Assembly: GCA_937928195.1 (NCBI GenBank)
Contig: CALEYZ010000162.1
Span: 1 to 23,086, forward strand
DNA: 23,086 nucleotides
Direction: 5' to 3'
From: an uncultured Limnohabitans sp.
GTDB lineage: Bacteria; Pseudomonadota; Gammaproteobacteria; Burkholderiales; Burkholderiaceae_C
Shown here piece after piece: positions 1 through 8,155 of this stretch. The notes below the pieces were generated by a model that worked only from the letters and a program-made list of their open reading frames with translations, did not search any database and had not been told where the DNA came from. The position numbers and the translations under genes are program-made. Numbering within the stretch: the stretch's first letter is position 1; each line of letters opens with the position of its first letter.

Positions 1-3000
1 GCACCATGACAGGCTTCGCACGGCACTTTCACGTCGGGCAAGAAACTCATCTCGATGGTTCTGAGGCCCTGGCCTTCGCAGGTGTGGCAACGTCCCTCGC
101 CGGTGTTGAAGCTGAACCTGCCGGCAGCGTAGCCGCGTGCTTTGGCTTCTAAAGTTTCAGCGAAGAGTTTGCGGATGGTGTCCCAGAAACCGATGTAGGT
201 GGCGGGGCAGCTGCGCGGTGTTTTGCCAATGGGGGTTTGGTCCACTTCCAACACACGGTCGACCGCTTCGAAGCCTTTGAGCTCGGTGCAGCCCGACAAG
301 GTCGGGAACTTGCCGGCTTCTTGTTCGTCGCGTCCGGCCTTGGTGCTGCGTTGGCTGACGTGGCTTTGCACGTTGGCCAGCAACACGTCGCGGGCCAGTG
401 TTGATTTACCAGAGCCGCTGACGCCCGTGACTGCCACCAAGCGTTGCAAAGGAATTTGCACGTTGACGTGTTGCAGGTTGTGCAGATTGGCGCCTTTGAG
501 TTCCAGCCACTTGAGGCCGCTTGCTTCAGCGTCTTTGACGGCTTTGCTGCTGACACTGAACGCGGGCATGGTGCGCCGCGTTTGCAGCGGGTGCTTCATG
601 GCGTGCAGCAAGTAGCGACCCGTTTGCGAGTCTTGTGCATCGGTGATGTCTTTGACACTGCCTTGCGCCACCAGCTTGCCACCGCGTTTGCCCGCGCTGG
701 GGCCAATGTCGATGATGTGGTCGGCGCGTCGAATGGTGTCTTCGTCGTGTTCCACCACCACCAGCGTGTTGCCTTTGTCGCCCAGCTTGTGCAGGGCATT
801 GAGCAAGATTTGGTTGTCGCGCGCGTGCAAACCGATGGTGGGTTCGTCCAGCACGTAACAGACGCCTTGCAAGTTGCTGCCCAGTTGCGCGGCCAAACGA
901 ATGCGCTGTGCTTCGCCGCCACTGAGGGTGGGCGCGCCGCGGTCTAGCGTGAGGTAGCCCAGGCCCACCTCTTCCAAAAATTCCAGACGGCTTTCGATTT
1001 CAGGCAAGAGGTCGCGCGCGATGTCTTGCTCTCTCTTTGACAACTCGTTGGCCTTGGCCAAACTTTGCACCCACTTGCGCACATCCGTCACGCTCATGCG
1101 TGCAATGTCGGTGATGGGCAAATGTTCAGTGGTGAACTTCACATGCCGCGCGGTTGCATTGAGGCGCGTGCCTTCGCAATGCGGGCACACTTGCTCAATC
1201 AAGTCTTCAATTTCAGGTTCGGCAAAGCTTTGTTCGCGACCTTTTTGATCGTCGTCTCGGACGGAGTCGTCAAACACCTTGCGTTGGTCTTTGGTCAATT
1301 TCACGCCTGTGCCTACGCACTCGGGGCACCAGCCGTGCTTGCTGTTGTAGCTGAACAAACGGGGGTCGAGTTCGCTGTACGAAGTGCTGCATTCAGGGCA
1401 AGCTCTGAGCGTAGAAAACACACTCAGTTTGCCAATGTGCGCGGTGGCTTGGTTGGCTTCCATGGCGTCTTGCAGACCTTCCAAATGGCTCAACACATGC
1501 ACCACCCCTTTGCCCAACTCCAAAGTTTTGGTCAGCGCTTCTCTGAGTTCTTTTTCTTGATCGGCACTGACCTTGAGGCTGACCACAGGCAGCTCGATGG
1601 TGTGCTCTTTGAACCGGTCAATGCGCGGGAAGTTTTGCGTGGGCAAGAAGTTGCCGTCGACACGCAGATGCGTGTAGCCACGTGGGCGTGCCCATTCGGC
1701 CAGCTCGGTGTACACACCTTTGCGGTTCATGACCAGCGGCGCCAGCAAACCAATGTGCTGGCCTTTGAAGTTTTTCATCAACTGCGCGGCAATGCTGTCG
1801 GGCGTTTGCGGCGCCACCGCGGCGTTGTCATGGATGCAATGCTGTGTGCCCAGCTTGACGTAGAGCAGCCGCAGGAAATGCCACACCTCGGTGGTGGTGC
1901 CCACCGTGCTCTTTCTGCCACCACGCGACAGCCGCTGCTCAATGGCCACAGTCGGTGGAATACCGTACACCGCGTCCACTTCGGGACGGCCCGCCGGCTG
2001 CACGATGCTGCGCGCGTAGGCGTTCAAACTTTCCAAGTACCTGCGCTGACCTTCGTTGAACAAAATGTCAAAGGCCAAGGTGGATTTGCCTGAACCACTC
2101 ACACCCGTGATCACATTGAACTGACCGCGTGGGATGTTGACGCTGAGGTTTTTAAGGTTGTGTTCTTTGGCGTTGACAATGCGAATGCTGTTGTCTTCTG
2201 CACTGGGTTTGCGCGGCACGTTGGCAAGCTTGGGTTGAGGTGCTTCGGCCACCTGCAACACGCCGCCCAACTCACCCATGGCCTGTGCGTACTCGCGCAA
2301 AGCCAATGCCGTGTGCGACGTGGCGTGGTTGCGCACATCTTCTGGCATGCCTTCGGCCACCACATAACCTCCAGCGTCGCCACCTTCGGGGCCAAGGTCA
2401 ATCAGCCAATCGCTGGCCCGAATCACATCCAGGTTGTGCTCAATCACAATCAGCGAATGACCGCCCTCCAGCAACTTGCGCAAGGCGCGCATCAGCTTGG
2501 CGATGTCGTCAAAGTGCAAGCCGGTGGTGGGCTCATCGAACAAGAACAGCGTGCCCTTCTTTGCCAAGGCTTGCTTGGACGACGACGCCGTTTTTGCAGC
2601 GCCAGCCAAGAAGCCCGCCAGCTTCAACCGCTGCGCTTCACCGCCCGACAAGGTGGGCACAGGCTGGCCCAACTTCACATACTCAAGGCCCACATCCACA
2701 ATGGGCTGCAATGCGCGAATCACATCGCGGTCTTGCGCAAACAAGCCCGCAGCTTCGCTAACCGTCAGGTCCAACACATCGGCCACATTGAGGTGACGTG
2801 CACGCAAATCACCAATGGCTTGACGCTCAATGGTGATCTCCAAAATTTCAGGACGATAGCGTTTGCCATCGCAATCGGGACAGCGCAAATACACGTCGCT
2901 CAAGAATTGCATCTCGACGTGCTCAAAGCCCGAACCACCGCAGGTGGGACAGCGGCCATCGCCACTGTTGAAGCTGAACTTGGAGGCGGTGTAGCCGCGT

Positions 3001-5237
3001 TGCTTGGACAAGGGTGCGACAGCAAAAATTTCTCGCAGCGCGTCCCATGCGCCCACATAACTGACCGGGTTGGAGCGCGCTGTTTTGCCGATGGGCGATT
3101 GGTCCACAAACACCACATCGCTCAAGTGATCGGCGCCCAGCAAGCGGTCGTGTGCGCCTGGTGCATCGGTGCTCTTGCCGAAGTGTCGTAAGAGCGCAGG
3201 GGCTAACACGTCTTGAATCAAACTGGATTTGCCCGAGCCGCTCACACCCGTGACGCACACCAAACGCTGCAGCGGAAAATCAATCGAAACGTTTTTGAGG
3301 TTGTGTTCTTTCGCGCCTTCGAGAATGAGTCGAGGCGTGTTGTCGGTCACCAAACGTTTGAAGCCCATGCCCACTTGTTTGCGGCCGCCCAAGTAGGCGC
3401 CCGTCAGGGTGTCGGCGTTGCGCAAGTCGGCCGTGCTGCCATCAAACACAATCTGGCCGCCCTTCTCGCCGGGGCCTGGGCCCATGTCGATCATGCGATC
3501 GGCGGCCAGCATCACGGCAGGATCGTGTTCCACCACCACCAAGGTGTTGCCGGCGTCGCGCAAGCGGTGCATGGCTTGCGTGATGCGGTTCATGTCGCGC
3601 GGGTGCAAACCAATGCTGGGCTCGTCCAGCACGAACAGCGTGTTAACGAGTGAAGTGCCCAAGGCCGTGGTGAGGTTGATGCGCTGCACTTCACCGCCGC
3701 TAAGCGTGCGGCTTTGGCGGTCTAGCGTCAGGTAGCCAATGCCCACATCGCACAAGTACTTCAGGCGATTGGTAATTTCTTCCAGCAAAAGTTTGAGTGC
3801 TTGCGCTTCGCCGTCTTGGCTGTTTTCTTCGATGGCCGTGGCCGACATGCGGTCAAAAAACAAGCGCAGCTTGTCGATCGGCATGATCATCAAATCGTGC
3901 AGGCTCAGGCCCGGCAAGGCTTCGAGTTGTTCGCGCGTCCACTTCACACCTTGGGGCATGAAGCGTTTGGCTTTGGGCAAAGTGGCATCGGCATCTTCTG
4001 CGCTGCCAATGCGCCAGATGAGACTGTCTGTTTTAAGGCGCGCACCACCGCAAGCGCCGCATTCGGTGTAGCTGCGGTATTTGGACAAGAGCACACGAAT
4101 GTGCATCTTGTAGGCCTTGCTTTCGAGGTACGCAAAGAAGCGGTGCACGCCGTACCACTGCTGATTCCACTTGCCGTTCCAGTTGGGCGAGCCTTCGATC
4201 ACCCACTTTTGTTGCTCGGCCGTCAGCTTGAACCAAGGCGTGTCACGCGGAATGCCCGCGGCTTCGGCGTGGCGCATGAGGTCGTCTTGCGCTTCTTTCC
4301 AGGCTGGGGTTTGAATGGTCTTGATGGCGCCAGCGCGGAGTGTGAGTTTGTCATTGGGAATGACCAGGCCCAGGTCCACACCAATCACGCGGCCAAAACC
4401 ACGGCAGGTTTCACAGGCACCCACCGCCGAGTTGAACGAGAACATCGACGGCAGCGGCTCGGGGTAACGCAAGTCGCTCTCGGGGCAATGCAAGCCCGCA
4501 GAGAAACGCCACATGTCCGTTTGATCGCCTTCGGCGATGACATAAACATTCAGCCGCCCGCCCCGCTTCAGCGCCACCTCAATGGCTTCCACCACTCGCG
4601 CCTTCTCGGCATTGCCCAACCTGAACCGGTCGGCCACCACGTCCAGCACCTTGCGCGGCCCGGTTGGCGTGGCCACTTCTCGCTCGGCTTGCACCTTGGT
4701 AAAGCCACTGGCCGACAGCCACTGCTCAACTTGCTCTGCCGTTGTATTGCCCGGCAACTCAACTGGAAACGTCAACACCAAACGCGGATCGCCTGCAGCT
4801 TCTGCGCGCTTGAACAACTCGGCGTAAATGGACTCGGGCGTGTCGTGCTTCACAGGCCGCGCTGTGTCGCGGTCATGCAGATGACCCAAGCGGGCGAACA
4901 ACAACTTCAAATGGTCGTTCAACTCCGTCATCGTGCCCACCGTGGAGCGCGAACTTCTGACCGGATTGGTTTGGTCGATGGCGATGGCCGGTGGCACCCC
5001 TTCCACCTTGTCCACCGCAGGCTTGTCCATGCGGTCTAGAAACTGCCGCGCGTAGGCGCTGAAAGTCTCGACATAGCGCCGCTGGCCTTCGGCATACAGC
5101 GTGTCAAACACCAAACTCGACTTGCCCGACCCACTGGGCCCGGTGACCACGGTCAACTCCCCCGTGCGGATGTCCAAATCAATGTTTTTGAGGTTGTGCT
5201 GACGAGCACCGCGAATCTTGATAAAACCGTTGGACAT
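1..5237 (-). CDS. uvrA: Double-length UvrA-family excinuclease ATPase (two fused UvrA units), 3' end beyond window
   Basis: One open frame of 1745 complete codons starts at the ATG at 5237 and runs off the left edge. It reads like two UvrA proteins in tandem. Walker A motifs (GxSGSGKS) lie at residues 33-41, 664-672, 1045-1053 and 1605-1613, and LSGGE signatures at about 512-516, 863-867 and 1438-1442. The first unit includes a C-terminal zinc module (CPTC...CPDC). The second has an N-terminal zinc module (C1280, C1283, C1304, C1307), and the window ends just after its C-terminal zinc module (CHTC...CEAC). By comparison with E. coli UvrA (940 aa), about 200 residues are missing, so the full protein should be near 1950 aa. 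UvrA family proteins find bulky DNA lesions and load UvrB. I read the frame across all four ATPase sites without a stop. In the first unit one zinc cysteine is a serine (CPES, C251/S254). It may be an accessory paralogue beside a normal uvrA elsewhere; that part is inference. Confidence 0.93.
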   Translation of the reverse strand, partial: MSNGFIKIRGARQHNLKNIDLDIRTGELTVVTGPSGSGKSSLVFDTLYAEGQRRYVETFSAYARQFLDRMDKPAVDKVEGVPPAIAIDQTNPVRSSRSTVGTMTELNDHLKLLFARLGHLHDRDTARPVKHDTPESIYAELFKRAEAAGDPRLVLTFPVELPGNTTAEQVEQWLSASGFTKVQAEREVATPTGPRKVLDVVADRFRLGNAEKARVVEAIEVALKRGGRLNVYVIAEGDQTDMWRFSAGLHCPESDLRYPEPLPSMFSFNSAVGACETCRGFGRVIGVDLGLVIPNDKLTLRAGAIKTIQTPAWKEAQDDLMRHAEAAGIPRDTPWFKLTAEQQKWVIEGSPNWNGKWNQQWYGVHRFFAYLESKAYKMHIRVLLSKYRSYTECGACGGARLKTDSLIWRIGSAEDADATLPKAKRFMPQGVKWTREQLEALPGLSLHDLMIMPIDKLRLFFDRMSATAIEENSQDGEAQALKLLLEEITNRLKYLCDVGIGYLTLDRQSRTLSGGEVQRINLTTALGTSLVNTLFVLDEPSIGLHPRDMNRITQAMHRLRDAGNTLVVVEHDPAVMLAADRMIDMGPGPGEKGGQIVFDGSTADLRNADTLTGAYLGGRKQVGMGFKRLVTDNTPRLILEGAKEHNLKNVSIDFPLQRLVCVTGVSGSGKSSLIQDVLAPALLRHFGKSTDAPGAHDRLLGADHLSDVVFVDQSPIGKTARSNPVSYVGAWDALREIFAVAPLSKQRGYTASKFSFNSGDGRCPTCGGSGFEHVEMQFLSDVYLRCPDCDGKRYRPEILEITIERQAIGDLRARHLNVADVLDLTVSEAAGLFAQDRDVIRALQPIVDVGLEYVKLGQPVPTLSGGEAQRLKLAGFLAGAAKTASSSKQALAKKGTLFLFDEPTTGLHFDDIAKLMRALRKLLEGGHSLIVIEHNLDVIRASDWLIDLGPEGGDAGGYVVAEGMPEDVRNHATSHTALALREYAQAMGELGGVLQVAEAPQPKLANVPRKPSAEDNSIRIVNAKEHNLKNLSVNIPRGQFNVITGVSGSGKSTLAFDILFNEGQRRYLESLNAYARSIVQPAGRPEVDAVYGIPPTVAIEQRLSRGGRKSTVGTTTEVWHFLRLLYVKLGTQHCIHDNAAVAPQTPDSIAAQLMKNFKGQHIGLLAPLVMNRKGVYTELAEWARPRGYTHLRVDGNFLPTQNFPRIDRFKEHTIELPVVSLKVSADQEKELREALTKTLELGKGVVHVLSHLEGLQDAMEANQATAHIGKLSVFSTLRACPECSTSYSELDPRLFSYNSKHGWCPECVGTGVKLTKDQRKVFDDSVRDDDQKGREQSFAEPEIEDLIEQVCPHCEGTRLNATARHVKFTTEHLPITDIARMSVTDVRKWVQSLAKANELSKREQDIARDLLPEIESRLEFLEEVGLGYLTLDRGAPTLSGGEAQRIRLAAQLGSNLQGVCYVLDEPTIGLHARDNQILLNALHKLGDKGNTLVVVEHDEDTIRRADHIIDIGPSAGKRGGKLVAQGSVKDITDAQDSQTGRYLLHAMKHPLQTRRTMPAFSVSSKAVKDAEASGLKWLELKGANLHNLQHVNVQIPLQRLVAVTGVSGSGKSTLARDVLLANVQSHVSQRSTKAGRDEQEAGKFPTLSGCTELKGFEAVDRVLEVDQTPIGKTPRSCPATYIGFWDTIRKLFAETLEAKARGYAAGRFSFNTGEGRCHTCEGQGLRTIEMSFLPDVKVPCEACHG

Positions 5238-5287
5238 AGAGGCAAGCTTTGTGGGTGGAGGCCCAACATTCTAGGCTTGCATCCATA

Positions 5288-5391
5288 ATTTAATTGGGGT
5301 CAGATCACAATTAAATGACTCCGAGTGAGGCTATCTCGGTCAAAAACAAATGGGGTCAGATCAACATTAATTTAATGTTGATCTGACCCCA
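5288..5391. repeat. Cluster of three hairpins with GGGGTCAGATCA core (REP-like)
   Basis: Three inverted repeats follow one another upstream of the uvrA-like gene. The first is a 9-bp stem (5288-5296 with 5308-5316) whose loop is GGGTCAGATCA. The second is a 5-bp stem (5321-5325 with 5335-5339). The third is a perfect palindrome with 20-bp arms (5351-5370 and 5372-5391) around one central base. The third contains GGGGTCAGATCAACATTAA, which recurs with one change in the element at 5691-5845. No transposase is nearby. The arrangement resembles REP sequences mobilised in trans by RAYT (Y1-type) transposases, but this is by analogy only. On the minus strand the palindrome is followed by a T-rich tract, so it might also end transcripts from the small gene at 5422-5625. 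Confidence 0.8.
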
Positions 5392-5421
5392 ATTGATTAA
5401 TGGGCCAAGGCCCCTGCGCAA

Positions 5422-5625
5422 TTACTTGCTGGCAGGTGCGGGCGCAGCTGGTGCAGTAGCAGGCGCAGCGGGCGCTTCTGCTGGGGCAGCCGCTGCAGGT
5501 GCAGGTGCGTGCACGGCTTCAGAACCGTGCTTTTCACCGGTCATGTCGACGTTGTCGCCGCCTTTAGAAATCACAAACAATGCGAGGCCGGCAAACACGG
5601 CGAAACCAACTGCAATTTTCCACAT
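5422..5625 (-). CDS. Small single-span membrane protein with Ala/Pro-rich tail, unknown function
   Basis: A 67-residue protein starts at the ATG at 5625 and ends with TAA at 5422. A GGAG ribosome site (5632-5635) sits 6 nt before this ATG. An in-frame TTG four codons upstream overlaps that site, so the ATG is preferred. Residues 3-20 form one hydrophobic helix, followed by a short polar stretch (KGGDNVDMTGEKHGSE) and a 30-residue tail of almost only Ala and Pro, ending in lysine. The likely topology is an inner-membrane anchor with a flexible, probably periplasmic, Ala/Pro linker. I do not recognise a named family. It stands alone between two repeat elements that share a core sequence. Confidence 0.7.
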   Translation of the reverse strand: MWKIAVGFAVFAGLALFVISKGGDNVDMTGEKHGSEAVHAPAPAAAAPAEAPAAPATAPAAPAPASK

Positions 5626-5631
5626 AATTTT

Positions 5632-5635
5632 CTCC
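5632..5635 (-). promoter_or_regulatory. Ribosome binding site GGAG deciding the start of the small membrane protein
   Basis: GGAG on the minus strand lies 6 nt before the ATG at 5625. It overlaps the alternative upstream TTG codon, which makes the ATG start far more likely. Confidence 0.65.
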
Positions 5636-5690
5636 AAAAAATATCGTTAATGAGGCCTGGCCGAATCACTGAACTTGGCGCAGAACACAT

Positions 5691-5845
5691 TTTTAATTGG
5701 GGTCAGAGCAACATTAATTTGGTCAATCAAAGAGAGATATCCGTATAGGGGGCTGAACGATTTCTGGTACTCCAGTATGAGGAAGCCCCCTATACGGATA
5801 TCTCTCTTTGATTGGAAATTAATGTTGCTCTGACCCCAATTAAAA
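5691..5845. repeat. 155-bp element of nested perfect inverted repeats (MITE/REP-like)
   Basis: The outer arms are a perfect 30-bp inverted repeat (5691-5720 and 5816-5845) containing GGGGTCAGAGCAACATTAAT. Inside, after a small bulge (3 nt left, 1 nt right), a second perfect 31-bp inverted repeat follows (5724-5754 and 5784-5814). The 29-nt centre (5755-5783) contains a small CTGG/CCAG stem. The whole element could fold into one ~61-bp hairpin, and it has no coding capacity. The outer core matches the palindrome at 5351-5391 except for one base. Termini of this kind are found near RAYT/REP transposases in other proteobacteria (from memory, not checked). It sits directly at the T-run of the transporter terminator. 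Confidence 0.88.
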
Positions 5846-5871
5846 AAAAGCCCTCCGCAGAGGGAGGGCTT
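5842..5871 (-). terminator. Rho-independent terminator of the MHS transporter gene
   Basis: Read on the minus strand, a 9-bp GC-rich stem (AAGCCCTCC/GGAGGGCTT, loop of 6 nt at 5857-5862) is followed by a run of eight or nine T. It lies about 40 nt after the stop codon of the transporter gene at 5909. The T-run merges into the end of the inverted-repeat element. Confidence 0.92.
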
Positions 5872-5908
5872 GAATGTAGCACCGGGAAGGTCCCGGAAAG
5901 CTTACAAA

Positions 5909-7669
5909 TTAGTCGTTGGCGTAGATGTCCACGTCTTTGGTTTCTTTGATGAACAAGCCACCAATGACCACCGTCGCACCCGCGATGATGATGGGGTACC
6001 AGAGACCGTTGTACATGTCACCTGTTTGCGCCACGATCGCGAAAGCGGTTGTAGGCAACAGACCACCGAACCAGCCGTTACCAATGTGGTAAGGCAAGGA
6101 CATGGAGGTGTAGCGAATGCGTGTGGGGAACATTTCCACCAACATGGCAGCAATAGGACCGTACACCATGGTCACCAAAATCACCAAGTAAGTGAGGATG
6201 GCAATCACTTTGACTTTGTCAAACTTGGCCATGTCAGCTTTAGGTGGGTAACCAGCAGCTTTCAACGCAGCACCCAAGTTGGAACCCAACAAAGTAGCGC
6301 CAGCTGTTTTCTCGTTGCTCAAATCTTTCACAGACTTGTTAGCAGCTTCCAAAGCTTTTGCATCTTGCGGTTGTGCCGCAGTGAGTTCAGCCACTTTGGC
6401 TTCGGCCTTGGCCTTGGCTTCAGCGATGTCTTCAGGTGTGTACTTCACCTTCACAACCGTCTCGCCCACCTTGATGGTGGCAGGAGTGCCGGCAGGTGCC
6501 ACGTCGTTGGAGTAGCTCACTGAAGCGCCAGCCAAACGTTGCTTGGCGATGTCGCAAGAGGAAGTGAACTTCTTCGTGCCTGTGGGGTTGAACTGGAATG
6601 AGCACTCTGCTGGATCAGCAGTCACCACCACTTTGGCATTGGCTTGCGCAGCGGCCAAATCTGGGTTGGCAGCAGCTGTCAAAGCCTTGAACACTGGGAA
6701 GTAGGTGACCACGGCCAACAAGCAACCAGCCAAGATGATGGGCTTGCGGCCAATCTTGTCAGACAAGGTACCGAACACCAAGAAGAAAGGTGTACCGATG
6801 ATCAAGGACACCGCCACCATGATGTTGGCCGTAGCGCCGTCCACTTTCAAGGATTGTGTCAAGAAGAACAAAGCGTAGAACTGGCCAGAGTACCAAACCA
6901 CCGCTTGACCAGCTGTGAGGCCGACCAATGCCAAGATCACGATCTTCAGGTTTTTCCATTCACCGAAAGATTCGGTCAAAGGTGCTTTGGAAGTTTTGCC
7001 TTCTGCTTTCATTTTGGCGAAAGCAGGTGACTCGTTCATGCTCAAACGGATGTAAACCGACACGGCCAACAACAGAATAGAGACGATAAACGGAATGCGC
7101 CAGCCCCACTCAGCGAAGGCTTCTTCACCGGTGTATGTGCGTGCGCCCAAAATCACCATGAGGGACAAGAACAAGCCCAATGTGGCCGTGGTCTGAATCC
7201 AAGAGGTGTAAGCACCACGTTTGCCCATGGGCGCGTGCTCGGCCACATAAGTGGCAGCACCACCGTACTCACCACCCAATGCCAAACCTTGCAGCAAGCG
7301 CAAGCAGATCAGGATGACAGGAGCGGCCACGCCAATGCTGGCGTAGTTAGGCAAAACGCCCACGATGAACGTGGACAAGCCCATGATCAGGATGGTCACC
7401 AAGAAGGTGTACTTGCGACCAATCATGTCGCCCAAGCGGCCAAAGAAAATGGCGCCGAAAGGACGAACGATGAAACCTGCCGCAAAAGCCAGCAACGCGA
7501 AAATGAAGGCAGAACCTTCGTCGAGGCCGCTGAAGAATTGTTTCGCAATGATCGCTGCGAGTGAACCGTAGAGGTAAAAGTCATACCACTCGAACACGGT
7601 GCCGAGTGACGAAGCGAAGATGACCTTCTTTTCTTCGTCAGACATCGGACGTGGGGTTGTTGTAGCCAT
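5909..7669 (-). CDS. MFS permease, metabolite:H+ symporter (MHS) type, with large periplasmic insertion
   Basis: A 586-residue inner-membrane transporter of the MHS branch of the major facilitator superfamily (relatives ShiA, KgtP and ProP). The loop 2-3 motif GRLGDMIGRK is at residues 77-86, its second-half copy GTLSDKIGRK at 300-309, and RLLQGLALGGEYGG at 124-137. Usual MHS proteins have about 430-450 residues. The excess is an insertion at about 333-485, between predicted TM9 and TM10, which places it in the periplasm. It is Ala/Lys-rich, has a probable helical segment (412-455), and holds two cysteines (356, 372) that could form a disulfide. The start at 7669 is chosen because GGAG (7679-7682) lies 9 nt upstream and the following sequence matches family N-termini; a longer frame upstream does not look like protein. 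The substrate is unknown, perhaps an organic or amino acid. The gene has its own terminator. Confidence 0.92.
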   Translation of the reverse strand: MATTTPRPMSDEEKKVIFASSLGTVFEWYDFYLYGSLAAIIAKQFFSGLDEGSAFIFALLAFAAGFIVRPFGAIFFGRLGDMIGRKYTFLVTILIMGLSTFIVGVLPNYASIGVAAPVILICLRLLQGLALGGEYGGAATYVAEHAPMGKRGAYTSWIQTTATLGLFLSLMVILGARTYTGEEAFAEWGWRIPFIVSILLLAVSVYIRLSMNESPAFAKMKAEGKTSKAPLTESFGEWKNLKIVILALVGLTAGQAVVWYSGQFYALFFLTQSLKVDGATANIMVAVSLIIGTPFFLVFGTLSDKIGRKPIILAGCLLAVVTYFPVFKALTAAANPDLAAAQANAKVVVTADPAECSFQFNPTGTKKFTSSCDIAKQRLAGASVSYSNDVAPAGTPATIKVGETVVKVKYTPEDIAEAKAKAEAKVAELTAAQPQDAKALEAANKSVKDLSNEKTAGATLLGSNLGAALKAAGYPPKADMAKFDKVKVIAILTYLVILVTMVYGPIAAMLVEMFPTRIRYTSMSLPYHIGNGWFGGLLPTTAFAIVAQTGDMYNGLWYPIIIAGATVVIGGLFIKETKDVDIYAND

Positions 7670-7878
7670 AGTAGCTGTCTCCAAAAAATAGCCCTCGACA
7701 CGAAGGCTTGGGGCGATTCTTGGTGGAAGCTCTGACCATCCTCTGACGCGAAACCAACGGTGGCTGACAGTTTGGGGTGAAACCCTTTGTTTTGTTTTCA
7801 CATCATGAGATATGGCCAGAACTAAAGGGTAAGTACTGAGATGGGGCTAGATCGCATTCTCCATGCGATGATCAGTTC
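7670..7878. promoter_or_regulatory. Divergent intergenic region between transporter and DUF4212 gene
   Basis: This 209-bp non-coding stretch separates two divergently transcribed genes, so it must hold both promoters if each is transcribed on its own. I see the GGAG site of the transporter (7679-7682), but no clear -35/-10 pair or operator palindrome. Confidence 0.35.
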
Positions 7879-8151
7879 ATGGCTTCCCGCAATTTGACTG
7901 ACGACGAATTTTCAAAGCGTGTCACGCGACTGCGCTGGTGTTTGTTGTTCGTGTGGGCCAGCGTCACTTTCTGCGTGGCTTTTTTTGCACGCGATTTGAA
8001 CTTTGTGATGTTTGACCGACCTGTGGGTTTTTGGATGGCCGCGCAAGGTTCAGTGCTGGTGTTCTTGGCCATCACCTGGGTGTACGCCTTGCTGGTGAAC
8101 CATTGGGAAAAAAAAACGCCCTCTCAACGAGCGTCTGAAGAACACAACTGA
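7879..8151 (+). CDS. DUF4212 protein, sodium:solute symporter small-subunit-like
   Basis: A 90-residue protein with two hydrophobic segments (about 20-37 and 51-75). The pattern VTFCVAFFARDLNF followed by GFWMAAQG is typical of DUF4212, the small subunit normally encoded immediately before a large SSS-family sodium:solute symporter. Here the next gene is on the opposite strand and unrelated, so the large subunit is missing locally. The divergent neighbour is an MFS permease from a different superfamily. The ATG at 7879 has no strong ribosome site. The 3' end contains nine consecutive A (8108-8116) and ends 4 nt before the stop of the convergent gene. It may serve a distant symporter or be a remnant. 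Confidence 0.82.
   Translation: MASRNLTDDEFSKRVTRLRWCLLFVWASVTFCVAFFARDLNFVMFDRPVGFWMAAQGSVLVFLAITWVYALLVNHWEKKTPSQRASEEHN
8108..8134 (-). terminator. Possible intrinsic terminator of the liuB operon, inside the DUF4212 gene
   Basis: On the minus strand an imperfect stem (ACGC-TC/GA-GCGT with a 2-nt bulge, 8116-8134) is followed by nine T (8108-8116). It lies 22-48 nt beyond the stop of the last liuB-operon gene (8156), within the coding end of the opposing DUF4212 gene. The stem is weak, so confidence is limited. Confidence 0.4.
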
Positions 8152-8155
8152 CGGT

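Noticed and set aside
1065..5039. Several long plus-strand open frames (1065-2093, 2160-3191, 3801-5039)
   Set aside because: They lie opposite the continuous UvrA frame, which carries all expected motifs; their translations match nothing recognisable.
5288..5845. CRISPR array
   Set aside because: The repeats are inverted, unequal in length and lack regular spacers.
5691..5845. Insertion sequence with transposase
   Set aside because: The element is only 155 bp with no coding frame; at most it is a non-autonomous element.
7670..7801. 44-residue N-terminal extension of the MHS permease
   Set aside because: The ATG at 7669 has a GGAG site and a typical N-terminus; the extension reads like non-coding DNA.
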